Shown here piece by piece: positions 5,174 through 6,752 of a stretch of DNA of 6,752 nucleotides; the stretch's first letter is position 1, and every line of letters starts with the position of its first letter. This DNA is from an uncultured Actinoplanes sp. (lineage in GTDB: Bacteria; Actinomycetota; Actinomycetes; Mycobacteriales; Micromonosporaceae), in NCBI GenBank assembly GCA_934667465.1, contig CAKUMG010000319.1, positions 1-6,752 on the forward strand, in the 5' to 3' direction. The position numbers were made by a program, and so were the translations under genes. The notes below the pieces were generated by a model. That model was given only the letters and a program-made list of their open reading frames with translations, ran no database searches and had not been told where the DNA came from.

Positions 5174-5743
5174 TCAGGTGGTCGCGGGGTGGAACGTCAT
5201 GCCCGCGGGGCCGGGTAGGAGGGCGGCGGCGTACCGCCCGTCCGCGGTCACGTCCGCGTCCTCGTCGACCTCGAAGCCGATGAGGGCGCGCTGGAACGGC
5301 ACGTCGGCGTGGACGGTGATGGCCACGTCGGCCAGCCAGCGGTCGAGTGGAGCCCGCCACGCGAGGGACTCGTGCCCGCTGCGCTCGCCGAACGGGTAGC
5401 CCCCGATGCGGCGGTCGGTCCGGCTCAGGGCGCCGAGAGGCAGATAGAGGGCCAGGTCGTCGACGCCCTCGTAGCGGGACAGTAAGCCGCCGCAGACGGT
5501 TCGGGCGCCGGTCGGGAGAGTCAGGGTGCCGAGCAGGTGGCCGTGCTCCTCGAGCGCGACCGCGCCGGGCTCGGCGAGGACCGCGCCCGACCGCGTGTGG
5601 CACTGCTGGACACCGGCGGCGCGCCACAGGGAGCGTACGGCGAGGTCCAGCCTGGCGTCGTCGGCCGGACCGAGGAGCAGGATCAGCTCGTAGAAACCGC
5701 CCGTCCAGTTCTCGTCGTCGCTCATGTCGTCCGCGGCTGCCAT
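5174..5743 (-). CDS. Conserved actinobacterial hypothetical protein
   Basis: This 189-residue protein is soluble, with no signal peptide and no membrane segment. I do not recognise a named family. Visible landmarks are NWTGGFYELILLLG (12-25), a helical DARLDLAVRSLWRAAGV, ALEEHGHLLGTLTLP (63-77), VCGG, YLPLGALSRTDRRIGGYPFG (100-119), WRAPLDRWLADVA, and the C-terminal LLPGPAGMTFHPAT. Strand-rich segments around a conserved DRRIGGYPFG suggest a compact alpha/beta fold and a possible ligand pocket, but I assign no function. The start may be ATG 5743 or ATG 5725 (MSDDENWTGGFYE), and the latter agrees with what I expect for the conserved N-terminus. The 5725 start overlaps the stop of an 18-codon upstream frame (5722-5778). 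It is transcribed divergently from the SgcJ-like gene across a 107-bp spacer. Confidence 0.75.
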   Translation of the reverse strand: MAAADDMSDDENWTGGFYELILLLGPADDARLDLAVRSLWRAAGVQQCHTRSGAVLAEPGAVALEEHGHLLGTLTLPTGARTVCGGLLSRYEGVDDLALYLPLGALSRTDRRIGGYPFGERSGHESLAWRAPLDRWLADVAITVHADVPFQRALIGFEVDEDADVTADGRYAAALLPGPAGMTFHPATT

Positions 5744-5813
5744 GCCACCACGATCTCGGCTGCGACGCGCGCCGTCATCCGAGTTTCCGGTCCGACCGCC
5801 GCACGATCCGGGC

Positions 5814-5844
5814 TTGCCTTCAACCGTTGTTGAGCTCCTAGCGT
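5814..5844 (+). promoter_or_regulatory. MerR-type promoter/operator with 19-bp spacer, upstream of the SgcJ/EcaC-like gene
   Basis: TTGCCT (5814-5819) and TAGCGT (5839-5844) are separated by 19 nt, the overlong spacer typical of MerR/SoxR-family promoters. Within it lies the inverted repeat TTCAAC (5819-5824) / GTTGAG (5829-5834), 5 of 6 bases paired around a 4-nt centre. The layout resembles the widespread actinobacterial form TTGACC-TCAAC-N4-GTTGAGGTCC-TANNNT. The A of the start codon (5851) is 7 nt after the -10, so transcription probably starts at the ATG (leaderless). The cognate MerR-family regulator is not in this window. Confidence 0.6.
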
Positions 5845-5850
5845 TGCGCC

Positions 5851-6294
5851 ATGACGACGACAGAGGTCGATGAGCGGGTCCGGGCGATCGAGCAGATCGT
5901 GGCCACGGTCGAGCGGGCGCAGAACGGGGAGCTGGTCGACGAGTTCCTGGCGCTGTTCCGGGCGGATGCGATCTGGACGACCGGGGGCGGGAAGCGGCTG
6001 TTCGGGCTGGAGGAGATCGCGGCGTTCACGCGGCAGGTGCTGCCCGGCGGGATGCGCGGTGCGACGGTCACGTTCGAGGTGGAGCATGTGCTGTTCATCC
6101 GGCCGGATGTGGCGGCGGTGAAGGTGCGGCAGGTTTATCGGACGGCGGACGGGCCGGATGTGGGGTCGCCGTTGTGGGTCATGGCGCTGGAGGACGGGCG
6201 GTGGCTGCTGACCGCCTGCCAGAACACCGCGGCGCCCGCCGGCGAGGTGCCGGACGGGGCGGGCGGTCGGCCGATATTCGAGCCCGACAGCTGA
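5851..6294 (+). CDS. SgcJ/EcaC-family SnoaL-like (NTF2 fold) protein
   Basis: This 147-residue protein has the length and layout of SgcJ/EcaC-type NTF2-like proteins. A long N-terminal helix (TEVDERVRAIEQIVATVERAQNG) comes first, then ELVDEFLALFRADAIWTTGGGKRLFGLEEIAAFTRQ (~28-70), then the curved sheet: TVTFEVEHVLFIRPDVAAVKVRQVYR, SPLWVMALEDGRWLLTACQNT. The cavity-lining hydrophobics are there, but no catalytic set can be confirmed. Many members are uncharacterised despite the 'oxidoreductase' label in databases. The ATG at 5851 is the only sensible start: no SD precedes it, and it lies 7 nt after the -10 element, as for leaderless genes. Expression is likely switched by a MerR-type activator through the dyad at 5819-5834. 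A GNAT gene follows 23 bp downstream with its own -10-like hexamer. Confidence 0.87.
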   Translation: MTTTEVDERVRAIEQIVATVERAQNGELVDEFLALFRADAIWTTGGGKRLFGLEEIAAFTRQVLPGGMRGATVTFEVEHVLFIRPDVAAVKVRQVYRTADGPDVGSPLWVMALEDGRWLLTACQNTAAPAGEVPDGAGGRPIFEPDS

Positions 6295-6295
6295 G

Positions 6296-6317
6296 GGCGG
6301 GGGCTATTCTGCCCGCC
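6296..6317 (+). promoter_or_regulatory. GC-rich dyad enclosing a -10-like hexamer before the downstream GNAT gene
   Basis: GGCGGG (6296-6301) can pair with CCCGCC (6312-6317) around a 10-nt loop. The loop contains TATTCT (6305-6310), a TANNNT -10 match, 7 nt before the ATG at 6318. It could be a leaderless promoter, a weak terminator of the SgcJ-like gene (no U-tract follows), or both. Function is inference. Confidence 0.35.
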
Positions 6318-6752
6318 ATGTTCGGACCTGTGGAGATCGTTGCCGGTGAGCTGGAGATCCGGGAGTTCGGGCCGCGGGACACCGCGCAGGTTGCGGCGTT
6401 CGTGGCGGCCGGGGAGGTGAGCGCGCTGCCTCCGGGGTTTCCGGGCGACGTCGCCGAGGTGGGGGCGTGGCTGGCCGAGGGCGTGCACCAGCGGCGGCTG
6501 AGCGGCGAGGGCGTGCACCTGGTGCTGGTGGCCGGGGGCGAGATCGTCGGCAGTGCCGGGTTGCGGGAGACGGACTGGGATGCCGGGTGCACGGAGATCG
6601 GCTACGGGGTGCGGGCGGACCGGCGGGGGCGGGGGTTCGCGACCGTGGCGGCCGGGGCGGTGGCCCGGTGGGCGCTCACCGGGGGCGGATTGCGGCGGGT
6701 TCTGCTGCACGCGCGGCTGGACAACGTCGCCTCGGTGCGGGTGGCGGAGAGG
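6318..6752 (+). CDS. GNAT family N-acetyltransferase (RimJ/RimL-like), 3' end outside window
   Basis: From ATG 6318 the frame stays open to the last base (145 codons). ELEIREFGPRDTAQVAAF is a standard RimJ-like opening. HLVLVAGGEIVGSAGL forms the beta2-beta3 hairpin. EIGYGVRADRRGRGFATVAAGAVARWAL (93-120) is motif A, with the acetyl-CoA loop R102-R-G-R-G106-F. LRRVLLHARLDNVASVRVAE (125-144) carries the N136/S139 pair found in motif B of this subgroup, where a few more residues normally complete the fold. The target (ribosomal protein, amino-glycan or antibiotic) is not deducible. ATG 6318 is preferred because -10-like TATTCT lies 7 nt upstream; no SD is present. The lead-in is short (23 bp from the upstream stop), so it may also be read through from the MerR-type promoter. 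The codons are notably G-ended (GGG, CGG, GTG), unlike the C-ended left half of the window. Confidence 0.85.
   Translation, partial: MFGPVEIVAGELEIREFGPRDTAQVAAFVAAGEVSALPPGFPGDVAEVGAWLAEGVHQRRLSGEGVHLVLVAGGEIVGSAGLRETDWDAGCTEIGYGVRADRRGRGFATVAAGAVARWALTGGGLRRVLLHARLDNVASVRVAER

Noticed and set aside
5347..5841. Plus-strand open frame of 164 codons opposite the hypothetical gene
   Set aside because: Arg/Gly-rich shadow without any domain; it runs through the MerR-type promoter.
6610..6640. G-tract cluster (GCGGGGGCGGGGG) as possible G-quadruplex element
   Set aside because: It is the coding sequence of the acetyl-CoA loop of the GNAT (Arg/Gly codons CGG and GGG), which explains the runs.
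6135..6710. Minus-strand open frame of 191 codons under the SgcJ-like and GNAT genes
   Set aside because: Pro/His-rich shadow; the plus strand has two recognisable proteins here.

Overview
The window comes from a very GC-rich genome (roughly 70% by eye, with almost every codon ending in G or C), and its families are typical of actinobacteria: phosphotransferase/acyl-CoA dehydrogenase pairs, SgcJ/EcaC-type proteins, 2TM orphans and leaderless promoters. A member of the Micromonosporaceae such as Actinoplanes would fit, but that genus-level guess is inference.

Left edge (1-693). A minus-strand gene resembling the antibiotic-biosynthesis-monooxygenase (ABM) fold runs off the left end. It meets a plus-strand open frame (145-693) that looks like a chimera. 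The first ~140 codons resemble the tail of a secreted repeat/Ig-like surface protein. The last ~40 codons are the C-terminal tail of a short-chain dehydrogenase (SDR), and that tail is joined by a GTGA overlap to the next gene. The SDR gene that should head the following operon therefore seems to have been beheaded by a rearrangement or a mis-assembly.

Catabolic operon (690-3531, plus strand). A phosphotransferase (APH/ACAD10-11 kinase-like), an acyl-CoA dehydrogenase of the ACAD10/11 type and a TetR-family regulator are tightly packed: GTGA overlap, TGATG overlap, then a 47-bp gap. SDR, kinase and dehydrogenase are also the core set of the levulinate (Lva) route. There a 4-ketoacyl-CoA is reduced to 4-hydroxyacyl-CoA, phosphorylated, and the phosphate is lost in a dehydrogenase-fold enzyme. 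The best supported guess is a related hydroxyacyl-CoA catabolic cassette, with the TetR protein as its possible acyl-CoA-responsive regulator.

Middle, minus strand (3515-5743). This holds a two-transmembrane protein of unknown function with somewhat lower GC (its 3' end overlaps the TetR gene), a complete GNAT acetyltransferase, and an uncharacterised ~185-residue protein. Between the last two lies a plus-strand remnant of an excisionase/AlpA-like helix-turn-helix gene, apparently broken by a 1-nt frameshift.

Right end, plus strand (5814-6752). A MerR-type promoter (19-bp spacer with an inverted repeat inside it) leads directly into the start codon of a SnoaL-like SgcJ/EcaC-family gene. A second GNAT acetyltransferase follows and is cut off by the window edge; it also has a -10 element only 7 nt ahead of its ATG. 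No tRNA, rRNA, CRISPR array or complete mobile element was found, and no gene-free stretch exceeds 300 bp.
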